Shown: one piece after another, positions 1 to 10,588 of the stretch
How the letters are laid out: every line of letters begins with the position of its first letter
Position numbering within the stretch: position 1 is the stretch's first letter
Source: Climacium dendroides
Taxonomy: Eukaryota > Streptophyta > Bryopsida > Hypnales > Climaciaceae
Assembly: GCA_950106755.1 (NCBI GenBank)
Contig: OX467083.1
Coordinates: 50,172,555-50,236,554 of the forward strand
DNA: 64,000 nt
Reading direction: 5' to 3'
Translations under genes and position numbers: made by a program
Notes under the pieces: model-generated
Database searches by the model: none
What the model saw: the letters and a program-made list of their open reading frames with translations, nothing else
What the model was told of the DNA's origin: nothing

Positions 1-55
1 ATAAGTCAAAAGACATCTTCTACTCTACCCTTAAATAGTTAAACTACATTATACT

Positions 56-1162
56 CTATTCTGAATCCGAACTACTATCGTCATTTCGACCTTCGGGTGT
101 GGGACCGAAGCCACCACATCGCCCATATCCGCCAGACCCTCCTCCTTGTTCGTAATCGGAGAAGTATAGACCCCCAAATGGTGGAGGTGGAGGAGGTGAT
201 GCATTTGCCTCGGCCCCTCTTGTCCCTCGCTCGCTTGAGCCGGTGTAGTATGAGCTTCCACGAGGCCCATATGAGTCCGGCCCTCCCGTCCCCGGATAGA
301 ATTGCGACCCACCATATTGAGATCCACCGTAGTCCGTGAACCTTGTGCTTCCATGGCTTCCTCGTATGTTTTGGAAGTCATCGTGGGGGCCAGGGCTAAA
401 ATGCAAACTTCCTCCTCCATATTGCGGGCAACGCACATCACGATCATGACGAGGTGGTGACCGTTGTTGACGCGGGCGACCTTGATCCAAAATTCTATTT
501 CTTGTTGCCTCTCGCAATTGATTTTGGAAGTCCAAGTCTTCGAGCTCTTCTCGACTTACGTGACTTTATGGAAGTGGAGGTGGAGGTGGTAAATCTTCTT
601 CGTCATCATCATCATTGTCCTCTGCATCTGGCAATGGTTCCGGAGGAAATCCAAATTGACCCCGATTAGACCACTCCGGTATGCAATCGCTTGGGCCAAC
701 CCAATTGGTGTCTATCACCGCTTTGTCACAACTCAATTTGGTCTTCTTGTCCTTTGCAGGCACCGTACGCCAATCCACATCTTTCTGGAGTACAATCTCC
801 GCCCAAATCATTGCCATGGTGGAATAGTTCATGATATTTGGTTTGGAAGCACCTAGACCGCAAGATGCCCAAATCTCCTCGTATCTCTGCTTGAAATGTT
901 CACTCTTGCAAGTGTTCATGGGACCTTCCCACCGTCTTACTTGTCTCTCTAATACAACCGTGTTATCTGCTGGCCAGAGTTTCGCAATGTGTGACATTTT
1001 CACATACTCTTGGCACGTTGTACAAGTCCATACTGCTTTGGGCTCGTATTGCCATCCCTCTTCAGCCACACAAAAGTGGTTGAAGTAGGCATCCCAATCC
1101 ATGTCTTGTGATTTTCTCTTTGTACTCTTCTTCAGCGGATTGGGAAATCCTTTTGGAGCCAT
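56..1162 (-). pseudogene. Unknown-family gene P1 with one in-frame stop (N-terminal domain plus Gly/Pro-rich tail)
   Basis: I do not recognise this family. The ATG at 1162 opens MAPKGFPNPLKKSTKRK, a basic start, followed by a region with CTTCQEYVKM, HIAKLWP, NYSTMAMIWAE and VDWRTV. The gene at 4328 carries the same pattern (YVKM-HI-KLWP, NYS, AE-L, VDW-T), so the two are paralogues. The first part ends in an acidic run and a proline run, then a TAA at 566-568. The same frame stays open below the stop for another 169 codons, rich in Gly, Tyr, Ser and Pro (YGGSQYGGSQFYPG), and ends at 56. The stop could be a decay mutation, lie in an unrecognised intron, or be read through. No transposase or polymerase motif is visible. 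The reading frame is well supported; the function is unknown. Confidence 0.5.
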
Positions 1163-1369
1163 GGTAATCCTTCTTTTCCGCACCGAATGCAATGTTTGAG
1201 TGAGAAGTTTACAATTTCTATAATTGAGAAGGTGATGAAGAGATTACAAAAAATTAAATTAATTCATTCACAGTTGTTCACGCTCCAAGTCGGAAGGGGC
1301 TCACAGATACCAATTGGCGCTGGATCTGCCCACTCCGCAAGGGAAACAACTGCGTGGAATGGGCCGTCC

Positions 1370-1660
1370 GCGCCCCTCTTTATACCGTCCGCCGATGCTG
1401 ACATCACTGCCCAAATCCGACGGGCGGACGGGCCGACCGCCAGATCGGACGGGCAATATGCCCCGGCGCATCCAATCGCACGGCCTCGACGGCGGACGGA
1501 GCCCGCGGACGGACGCTCTGACCGCGTGACGGACGGACAGCGGGCGGCGGACTGTTGGACGGATAGCGGACGGACAGCGGACGGGAGGACGGACAACGGA
1601 CGGCGGACGGGCGGACAGGTGGACGGCGGACGAGCGGACGACAAACGGGCCGTTCTTATA
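1370..1660 (-). promoter_or_regulatory. GGACGG-rich upstream region of P1 with TATA box
   Basis: The region upstream of P1 is made largely of short GGACGG, GCGGACGG and GGGCGGACG units. A TATAAA on the minus strand (plus 1379-1384) sits at its gene-proximal edge, about 215 bases before the ATG. A similar block lies upstream of the paralogue at 4328, so it appears to belong to the family rather than to be a local microsatellite. Promoter function is inferred. Confidence 0.5.
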
Positions 1661-1927
1661 CACATTGAAGTTCATCATGCTCGAGTCAGATTCGTTAAAA
1701 ATTAATTAAAAAATAAAATAAATATGGCATGTAGTGAAATTTTCAGAATTTGTAACAGGACATAAGTTGAAATCTCAAAAAAAATTGATGAAAACAAATT
1801 GAAATCTCATAACAAATCTTAATTAAATGAATTAAAGCGTCCTAAATACTAAATAAGAAAGAAAATTATCTATGAGAATAGAGATTTTAAGTCTAATAAT
1901 ACTTAACCAAGTTGCTATTCTTAGTAG

Positions 1928-1928
<1 letters not shown>

Positions 1929-1981
<53 letters not shown>
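1929..1981. repeat. (TA)n microsatellite
   Basis: An uninterrupted TA dinucleotide run of about 50 bases in AT-rich DNA. A shorter TA run next to poly-A lies near 2970-3020. Confidence 0.95.
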
Positions 1982-1982
<1 letters not shown>

Positions 1983-3591
1983 TTTATTTTAAATCTAACT
2001 TTAGCATCAAAAATCCAATTTTCAAAATGATTGATTATGATTTTCTTATTCAAGATTTTGTACAAGAGTTTCCATCACAAACTTGACTTTCATAGTGTTG
2101 AGGGCTTTTGGAAATGAGCCTCAAATACACTAACTCTTGGAGAAAAAAACACATTAAAGATTCATTTAAAAAATTGTAGAGTAGATTTTGAAATGCACGT
2201 TAGGCCCTTCATCCTCATATTTTTTTGGTGACTTGATTTCCTTCATATTTTTTAAATCATTCTGTAATTAGTTATGGAGGGCGAATAAGTTGAAAGGCAA
2301 CGGTCATTAAAAGTGACCATGTCTTAAAATGTGCTAGTACATTCACTAAAGCAAAATGTACCTCTCCGTCATGATCACTCTTAGAGCACGGGTGTTCTTA
2401 GAGCAACTCCCTTATGGATTTACTTAATTTAATTTTAAAGGAAAATCATCTAAGTGACTACAATAAAGTACCTATGTTTTAGCATTAAACATGTTGATTA
2501 CAAATGCATATTCTATATAAGAGGAAAACCAAAATATTAAATTTTTATTTTATTTTTAAGTAATCAATAAATAAACTTCTTTTTGTATTTTAGAAATAAA
2601 ATGTATAGAAACAAAAAGAAAAATGAAACAAAAGAAAAAAATCTTTGTTTTTAATTAAAAAAGAAATAAAAGATAAACATACATATTTTTATTGACGTTT
2701 TTTAATTGAGCCTTGATAAAATTGAAGAGCACATGAATTGAAAATCCGGCCCAAGGGCTTTAGACTTTAGATTAAGTAGGGCCGGATGGAAAAAACTGGG
2801 TCCGGATTGAAGAATGGATCGAAGGCAAATCCAGCCGGACTTTCATCCGGCCTTAGGCATAGTATAAACCCAGGCTTAGATAAAAGAAGAACTTATACAT
2901 TATACAAATAGAAACTAAATTTTTTTTATTTCTTCACGTTGCAAATTCTCCAAGAAAATTTAAAAAAAATATATATATATATATATATATATAAAAACAA
3001 AAAAAAAAAAAAACAAAAAAAAAAACACAAAAACATATCTTTTAAGGATTAGAAGATTATAATGCTTTTCACAATGAGTAAGGATTTTACAGTTCTACTA
3101 ATTTCAGAAATGTTGTGAAGTCTTACACTCTTTGTATATCCTTACTTTTAAAACAATCCTAATCAAAAAAGGGCATTACAAAATACAGTACAAACATGGC
3201 GTTGCAGTGTGTGACATGCATAAATTATATACATTTTTGGCTTCTCTATAAGTCCATATGTACAAAACACCTTGAAGTCAATGGAAATTGTCCATGAGGT
3301 TCAAAACTAGAACCAAAACCAAACCCCTTGAAGTAATTGTTGTGATTGTAGCACCATCTCAATTTGGTCAATTGGGAATTATAACGTTTCACTTCATCAC
3401 TAATATTGATCATGTTTTTGTTTTTTTCTTTCCCTTCGAAATATCCTACATGATGAAAAAATAAATAAAAAAATAATATCCTTTATATCTAGTTAAAATT
3501 TGTATGCATACAATTTCAAATGAATATTACAAATTTACAATTTGCTCAAAACAATGGCGTAATCTGAAATGTAGGAGACTAAGAGTTGAGG

Positions 3592-3622
3592 GTTCTAGGG
3601 TTCTAGGGTTCTAGGGTTTAGG
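3592..3622 (+). repeat. Telomere-like GGGTTCTA/GGGTTTA array
   Basis: Three or four consecutive GGGTTCTA units end in a GGGTTTA unit, close to the plant telomere repeat TTTAGGG. The array is too short and too interior to be a telomere. It could be an interstitial telomeric patch or a short chance array. Confidence 0.6.
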
Positions 3623-3844
3623 GTCTCACTGTAAACTTCAAAGAACTCTAAATGATTATTTAAAATCTGATTATAACTTGTCTATTTCTTATTTTCTGGG
3701 TTAATGAGAAAAGCATAGGATGTTGAAACTTTAATTGACCCCAAAAAACTGACAGTAAGTAAAGGCGGATGAGAAGAATCCTAGGTTTCATACCAAATTG
3801 TCAAAAATTTGGACGCCTCGAAATAATAGGTGACGGGCTAGGCA

Positions 3845-4075
3845 GATGGGGCGAACGGGGCGGTCGGACGCAATCGGGTCGTCCGCTTGGTCGGCGGACG
3901 GGGTAGCTTTGTCCGCCCGTCCGCCGGGAGGACCTGGACGCCGGCCGCTTCGTCGACGGACGGGGCAGCTTCGTCCGCCCGTCCGCCGGCTCGGGCCACA
4001 TTCGCGTGGTCCGGTCTCGGGCCTCTTTTAGGTCAGGGAGCGGACGGGTATATTGGCGGACGGCCAACACACATT
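3845..4075 (+). promoter_or_regulatory. GGACGG-rich upstream region of P2
   Basis: GC-rich DNA made of GGCGGACGGG and GTCCGCCCGTCCGCC units on both strands, ending in a TATA-like GGGTATATTGG near 4047. It lies about 250-480 bases before the P2 ATG. It resembles the block upstream of P1, but the two genes point away from each other. Strong secondary structure is likely in either strand. Confidence 0.45.
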
Positions 4076-4327
4076 TCCTCACTTTCACTCTTCCATTTGG
4101 GAATCACTGCCACGTCGGATGTGCTACTATTGCTTCACGCGCTAGTTGCTCCTATGTGGTGAAGAGTGGGGGTCATATTTTGATCATACTACATTGGATT
4201 TTGGTCCTTGGTTACTTACATACATTTGGAGACAGTGAAGCACATTATATATTTTGAGAGAACGGGGATTATATATTGGAAATTTCCATTCTAAAATTGC
4301 AAGTGAGTACTCGACACTCAAGCAGTC

Positions 4328-7300
4328 ATGGCGGGGGCAAGTAGTGCTGCAACTGAAGGCAAGAAGAAGTCAAAGCCGAAGGGCGTTGGTCATGAGCTAC
4401 GGTTTGACATTTTGGATGACGTCAACATCAAGACTGAGACGGGTTGGGAAAAAGAGGATGTGGAGTATTGGACCTCTAAATTGTGCCGCAAATACGTGAA
4501 AATGTATCACATTGGGAAGTTGTGGCCTCGAGAGTGTCACCCTCTTCACACCCGTGAATATTGTTTTAAACCATTGAATTGCCTCAATGATCATTTTGTG
4601 CACCGTTCGATGGAGGTGTGGAAGGCCTTATTTCCGGAGAAGGCTATGAACAAGGGCAAAATTAACTACAGCTTGGCAGGCATGGTTTACGCTGAACTCA
4701 TACTGGGCTGTCAAGTGGATTGGAGTACGTATCCTACAATAGCGACATTGCCACTTGCGATTGGCAGACGTCAGAAACATATCCCTGATATGTTTGTTCC
4801 GAAGGCGCAACTTCCTGAAGCAAGTGAAAAAAAGAAAGCATTAGAGGATGCTGTGGAATCAATTCAGATCCCTCTTGAAATCCAAGTGCGTCGTATGGAA
4901 GTACTGAATGGAAAGAAAATGGTGGTAGAACCGGTTTTTATGGGGGACCCCATAAAAGGAAGCACTTGTCTTGTAGACGATGTGGAGGGAGAGGTGTTTT
5001 TGACTCCACCGACGGATTTGAACCCTACACAAAATGTGTTAGAAGGGGTGCCAGAAAGCAACGTTGCAATGAAGCTCCCTTGGCCAACAGAACATGGATC
5101 TACATCGATGTCACAGAAGCACCAAGAAGAGGAGCCTATAAAAGACATTGAAGATAGAGAAGACATTCAAGACGTGAAGGAGGCTCACGCTTGTATTGAC
5201 CGGTTTTTAGCAGACACAGTATAAGACATCATGTTTTATGTCCCTCCGTCTCCTAAATCAAGGAAAAAACCAAGCCTACTGTCCAGACTTGAAAATGCAA
5301 TTCGGACTTCACCAAACCAAAATGAAGAGCATCCAACTCAACCGACAGATGTAAGGATGGACTCTCAAGATGAGGCTACTGTAAACAACGACAAAGAGAC
5401 CCCGATTATCCAAGATCATCCGTTGCTAGCTTTGTTGGGCCCAGAGGATCTCAAGACTCTACAAAAGATGCCTCCACTAGAAGAGATGGAGAACTTGTTG
5501 TAGTGTTCCTTCCGATGGAATCAATTTGAAATTCAGAGAGAAGCAACAAATGGCGGAAATGAAGGGAGCACTATAAACGAAGGTGGCCCTGAGTATGTAG
5601 GAGGAAATCCTAATGAAGGTGGCACTACAAATGAAGGACGTAGCTCCACTTCAGGCAATTCAACAGCAGGATTGGGCGAGATATTTAGAACGGCGTATTC
5701 TCTATCATGTACAGCTAGAGTTGTGGCTGTATTGACGCCTGCTCTTGCGCAAATAACTGATACATTTACGAAAATGACACCATCCGTTCTTCATAGTGCT
5801 TTGGCTTTCAGAAAGTTTGTCGAGTTTGCGGACAAACTACAAGACGAGAAGTTGGAAGACCTTAAGCATAAAAAAATTTTGGAACAACAGAATTTGGAGT
5901 TGAAGGAGGTGCGTTACTCCAAAGAAGATCATGATGACCTCAAGGCAAAGTATGAGATATTGGAGAGCAAATACAACACGTTGTATTGGAGGCCGACCCC
6001 AAACTTGAAGCCCTTGGGTAATGACTATGAGAGTATCAAGAAAAATAACAAGACTTTGAAGCGAACGAATGACAATTTGAAGGCCATGAATGAGAATCTC
6101 AAGGCTATGAATGAGAAGTTGGTGTTGGAGTTGAAGACATGCAAAGAGATGTTAGAAGAGCATCGCAAAACATTGTGGACATTACAGAACGAGAAGGCAG
6201 GTCAACAATCGCCTGGCGGAATAGGGCTATTAGAGGCAAGTGAACCAACACAAGAGAGCGATCAACTATCTCTTCCTCTTGACGAGGGCAAAGCTGAGGA
6301 TGGGACCGTAGAACTCCGACAGCGCATTCCGAGTCCAAAATCCATAGTTTTCCCCTCATTTGAAGATGCTTCCATGCAATCACAAAATCCGGAAGTTGAA
6401 GAGTTAAGGCATCAATTGGACTTGGCAGTTCGAGGAAAGAATGAGGCCGAATCAACAATGAAACGAATGATGGAAGTAGGGGTACTAAGTGAAATCCTTC
6501 TAAAGGAAAATGCGGATTTACGGTGGATGATGTGGGCGCGACAACTACAAGATCATTCCTCAGTATCATCCGGACTCATGAACGGGCTCTTGAGGTATGC
6601 ATTGCAATCAGACACAGCATACGAGAATGTCAAGAGTTCTTATGAGCGTTTTGTGGAGAAGTTGGAGGAGGAAAGAAAGGACCCTGATTTAAAACTTACG
6701 GTTTGGGGGAACATGGATAGGATGTATGAGCGGCTAAACCACGGAAAGACCTATGATACGGAGAACATTGATTGGACTTTGGAAGCGGAGGAAGGATGGG
6801 TCCCTTATGGCACGTTGTCAGCTCACTTCCAGCAACATGAGAAGGAGCTTGTGCTAGGAAGTTTTCCAAATACTCCCATCTTGGAGGGTCATTGTTCTCT
6901 TTGCCAAGGTTGTTTTGGGCCCGAAGGAGCTATAGCATTGGGACAGTGTCGCCATACATTCCATGTGTTTTGCATTCAAAGATCGGCGGAATTTCAATGT
7001 CGTTGTCCCGAATGCCGTATTCCTCTGAGTCCAAGGTTGTATGAAATGCTAGGGATTTTGTACCGTATGCCTACGGGGCACGAATACAATCGATGGAACC
7101 TTCCACTTGACCAAGAGCCATACAAATTTCAGAACTATTTGCATTGGGGGAAACCAATGAAGTGGGATGCTCGATCACAAATATATGAGCTATGCGATGG
7201 CCCATTTCCCACCAAAGATAAATTCTTTTGGATGACGTCTGACGTGGAGGTTGAGTTGCGTGCCTTTGAAGTGCGGACGTCCGATTTTGGACGCAATTTT

Positions 7301-7372
7301 GCCGCGAACGCACGTCCACGACAACCCTGGTTCCGCCTCCAACTCTTGAATCCGATCCTTCCTTCTCTTTAG
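4328..7372 (+). pseudogene. Unknown-family gene P2 with two in-frame stops; coiled coil and RING-H2 finger
   Basis: The ATG at 4328 follows a TATA-like box. Residues about 51-140 hold the domain shared with P1 (YVKMYHIGKLWP, INYSLAGMVYAE, VDWSTY). One frame runs from 4328 to 7372, broken only by TAA at 5222-5224 and TAG at 5501-5503. The middle is strongly helical, with repeated Lys/Glu/Leu and NDNLKAMNENLKAMNEKL, suggesting a coiled coil. Near the end, 6893-7015 encodes a RING-H2 pattern: CSLC, then QCRHTFHVFC, then CRCPEC. RING-H2 fingers usually bind E2 enzymes in ubiquitin ligases, so an E3 role is possible but unproven. The last dozen codons come from the neighbouring LTR, because family C homology starts near 7333; the native end is lost. 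It could be a domesticated gene, a Pack-type capture or a mobile gene. Confidence 0.55.
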
Positions 7373-8359
7373 ATCTTCCGGTTTGGGCAGTCGCTTGACG
7401 GCTTCCACAATCTGGTCCAGTTCCACCTTCAAAACTTTCGCGGTGTCTATCACCAGATCCGCTAGGCTGTCGTGGAATACCTTGGCCTCGCGTATCCATT
7501 CAAACCTAGCATTGAAAAATGCTGATTCAGTTTCCACTTTCGGTCCTTTGCTTGACTCTCCCCTCTCCATCGCCGGTGGCTTGGATCGCGATCCCGGATC
7601 GGTTGACTTCCTCTTCTTGTTCCTCGGATCGGTCAAGTGTTCCTCGGGGAATTCTTCCGGATTTGACTTGACCGGATCTTCCGCTTCCTCCCCGGAAAGT
7701 CCGTATGACAGAATCGCCTTTCCGGTGTCATACTGGATTACTTCCGCCGCACTCAAAAGTTCCTGCTGCTGGTACAAATGGAACAAGTAGGTGCTAACTG
7801 GACTCGCCTTCGCTCGGGTTACATGATCCGCTAATTTAGCAACTATCCCGGCTATGACTCTACCCCAGTGCACCACTCGGTTCTCCATAGCTCCGAAAAT
7901 AGTATTGGCCACCGTAATGGTAACCCGTGTAGGTTTTTCCGAATATAGGATGGGAATGAGGAACTCTAGTATCCGCCTGTGTCTCTCGTCCTTGCATTCC
8001 CTAATAGCGAATCCGTCCTTAGGGTTTGTAGACCCTGTGAACTTCCCGACTACAAAACGGTCCGTCCTTGATACCAACCCGTTTCCGCTCTTCCGGAACT
8101 GATAGACATCCGCCCAGATGTCCTCGGTCCACGTGACTAGCCGTCCTCTCAAAGTGAGCTCATATTGATTCGGAACACCATGAAGTAGCTCCTGAATCAT
8201 ATCCTCACTTTTGAGGTTCCATGGTCGGTGTAATAGACCGACACACCCTAACTTAGTTAAGTCTTCTTCTAACTGTTTGTGTAGTTCCGAATTGTCTGGA
8301 ATGGCCGGAGAGATAACCCGAGCAGATACCGCTACCTTCCGTACCGGTCCGGATGCCAT
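7190..8359 (-). CDS. LTR-borne ORF, family C copy 1 (truncated)
   Basis: The ATG at 8359 opens MASGPVRKVAVSARVISPAI. It is the best-preserved family C copy: the two early stop codons seen in the copies at 49487 and 57241 are sense codons here. About 340 residues are native, including KFTGSTNPKDGFAI, LEFLIPILYSEKPTRVTITVA, VHWGRVIAGIVAKL and a KKRK-containing linker. The native sequence stops near 7333, after IQELEAE; the last 48 codons down to 7190 come from gene P2 read antisense. ORFs A and F align with it through PEKPTRVT. No zinc knuckle, protease or polymerase motif is seen. It may be a divergent Gag, or a separate protein encoded by the LTR. The family relationship is certain; the function is not. 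Confidence 0.65.
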   Translation of the reverse strand: MASGPVRKVAVSARVISPAIPDNSELHKQLEEDLTKLGCVGLLHRPWNLKSEDMIQELLHGVPNQYELTLRGRLVTWTEDIWADVYQFRKSGNGLVSRTDRFVVGKFTGSTNPKDGFAIRECKDERHRRILEFLIPILYSEKPTRVTITVANTIFGAMENRVVHWGRVIAGIVAKLADHVTRAKASPVSTYLFHLYQQQELLSAAEVIQYDTGKAILSYGLSGEEAEDPVKSNPEEFPEEHLTDPRNKKRKSTDPGSRSKPPAMERGESSKGPKVETESAFFNARFEWIREAKVFHDSLADLVIDTAKVLKVELDQIVEAVKRLPKPEDLKRRKDRIQELEAEPGLSWTCVRGKIASKIGRPHFKGTQLNLHVRRHPKEFIFGGKWAIA

Positions 8360-8789
8360 ATGACCTAAGTAAGAACGAGAAAGGAGTCACCCTACTTCAG
8401 CCGCTAACTCACCACTCTCTCTCTCAACTACTCACACGGACAGTCTCAGAAAAGCAAAACAGGAAAGTGAAGAGAAAATCCTAGGCAAACAGCTTAAATA
8501 CTAAATCGTCTTCTTACGGAATTCAAGACAACGGCCATAGGTTCGTTGTACTAACGGTATCCTACTCCCGTAGCTACGAGACCTATACGGTAGGTTCTTG
8601 TGTTCCGGATAAATTCGGATTCCGGATCCGGATAAGTTCCAGTTACGGGTTTTGCCAGAACGCTTATTTCCTAATTTTGGTTATCTCACACAAAAATCAC
8701 GTTCTAACTATAATTGTTTTTAATTTTTCCCTATTTTTCTCACCTTATTCTTGTATCCTCGATCCGTTTCCGGATTCCGGATTCCCACA
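7334..8789 (-). mobile_element. Family C LTR, copy 1 (3' LTR, truncated)
   Basis: On the minus strand it opens at 8789 with TGTGGGAATCCGGAATCC, directly after an integrase stop codon and a polypurine tract, which is the position of a 3' LTR. It aligns with the copies starting at 49053 and 56814 through the upstream region and the ORF. A TATA-like TATTTAA (plus 8494-8500) lies 135-141 bases before the ORF start. It is cut near 7333, inside the ORF, where it abuts gene P2. The lost part would be about 2 kb, judging by the complete copy. Confidence 0.7.
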
Positions 8790-8790
8790 T

Positions 8791-8804
8791 TACCCCTTTT
8801 TCAA
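8791..8804 (-). promoter_or_regulatory. Polypurine tract
   Basis: Read on the minus strand this is GAAAAAGGGG followed by TAA, then the LTR start TGTGGG at 8789. The tract overlaps the integrase TGA stop (8801-8803). It is the expected plus-strand primer site of an LTR retrotransposon and fixes the 5' edge of the family C LTR. Confidence 0.7.
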
Positions 8805-9408
8805 CTGTGAGAGTCCCCGTGAACATCCTCGGCTTCGTCTTGGGAATCCGACTCCTGTTCGTACGTCTTGATTCGACGGGATTTATTTACCCTTCGGTCC
8901 ATCCAAACCCCTTGAAGGTCTTCCAATTGAATGGATCCATTAGAGAATAACAGGCGTACTCTATATGGGCCCATCCATCTGGTGTGGAGTTTTCCTGGAA
9001 AAATCCAATAACGGCTGTCATATAATAGAACTAACTCCCCTTTCTTGATCCCATGATTGGTTGATAATTTCTTGTCATGATCTGCCGTTCTTCTTTCCTG
9101 CACCCTCCTAGTGTGGTCTAGGGCCACCAATCTTGCTTCCTCCAAATCTTCAATAGCCATCAACCAGATGTCCAGATCGTTGGTCCGGATAGCGTTCCGG
9201 ATCGTCATTATTCGGTGTGACTCTACTTATTACTCGGTGCGACTCTACTTCTAACTCGATCCCATTGGTGGTCTCCTGTCCAAATACAAGAAAGAATGGA
9301 CTTCTCCCAGTGGTAGTCTTCTGTGAGGTGATGTACGCATGGACAGCAGACGGAAGTTTTAGATCCCAATCCGTCTTATGCTTGGAGATGGTTTTATTCA
9401 AAACCTTT
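8801..9408 (-). pseudogene. Ty3/gypsy integrase, C-terminal part
   Basis: Two overlapping frames give the end of a Ty3/gypsy integrase: KHKTDWDLKLPSAVHAY and TGRSPFFLVFGQE from the core domain, then KKGELVLLYDSRYW, FPGKLHTRWMGPYRV and NGSIQLEDLQG from the C-terminal domain. A frameshift near 9200 joins the two. The upstream side is cut at 9408, where a family A LTR begins, so the zinc-binding HHCC module and most catalytic residues are missing. It is part of a minus-strand element whose protease/RT block lies beyond that LTR. It cannot encode a working enzyme. Confidence 0.8.
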
Positions 9409-10588
9409 TGTCGCAGCACAGGGGAAATGAAATTCCCTATTTTGCTCACAAAAACCTCTTTAAAGCATAATAAAGTGACTCTAAAGATCGAACCCAAGAG
9501 ACTCTGTGAAGTGTTTCGTGTTACTAGGTGATTTGAGGAAAGTTTCCTAATTCCATTATTCTTGATTATACCTCTCTCACCTTTTTCCCAAAATACCGGA
9601 TGATTTCCTAATATTCCTATAAACTAATCCGGTCCAGACTAACACTGACCCGAATCAAACTTAATTGACAACCTTCAAGAACCAATCCAGAATTCACACT
9701 TTTGATCGGATCTCGCACTACTTTAATCGAGGTCTTCCTTTCCTCAACTTCTATTCCGGTTCTGTTTAGCCTCTGTCGGCACTTCAGAGGGATCTGTCAC
9801 TTATTTTCAGAGAGGTAGACACTCCCCTCTTTCCGGTTTTTATAGTGATGGAAAATTCACTAATCCAATCTATTCTCCTATCTTAACAGGATCCGGTTTG
9901 ATCTTTCACAACAAATTGGAAATAATCTCAACCTATAGGTCACACAAAGATCCTCCGTACGACCCTCACTTACTACAACGACCTTACTATCTTTTGCAAT
10001 CCTGTGCGAAACTAAGGTGGCTACAAGTGCGTCTGCCCGTACCAACACAATCTAGCGTTCTTCCGTATACTTCTTCAGATGGTGAGACCTCTCAAGTGTT
10101 CAGAGGCTAATCCAGACATTCCATCTAGCAGCTCTAGCACAGTTTGAGGATCCTTACTCTTACTACCTAGCCTAGCACTAGTTATCTCACCCGGAATTAT
10201 AAACTTTAAACCTGCTGAGGTGTCTTGACTCACTCCCAACACTTACAACCTGTTCACATGCACCTGCAATCACAAGAAGACAACAAGGGGAGAAGATCCT
10301 CTCACACTCTGCTCATCTATACTCAATCTTTCCCTCCCTTATCCGGCCAATCCTTGGGAAGACAAGGAAAACAATAGACAATACACAAGAGACAACATAT
10401 GCAAGAAGGAAAAGCTCCCAGTCTCAGTTTTGAGACTTGAATTATATACAGAATTTACAAAAAGGTCTCCCCGGAAATCCAGCACTTATCCGGCCGAGAT
10501 TTTCGGATCTGAACTTTTCCTAACTTTCCGGAACGAGGTTCGACCTAACAAAATTTCCTATTCTCTAATTTCTAACTACCTATCCCTC

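Larger units (their letters stand above)
1700..3785. other. AT-rich spacer between the two divergent paralogues
   Basis: No gene is seen. The stretch holds the TA run, poly-A runs near 2930-3030 and a short telomere-like array near 3592. A small patch at 2740-2870 is richer in CCGG and may be old LTR-derived sequence. Confidence 0.6.

Noticed and set aside
6105..6569. Open frame antisense to P2
   Set aside because: It lies wholly within the P2 coiled-coil coding region, with no motif of its own.
1..7372. P1 and P2 as one transposon with terminal inverted GGACGG arrays
   Set aside because: The arrays face inward between the genes, are not reverse complements over any length, and no target duplication is visible.
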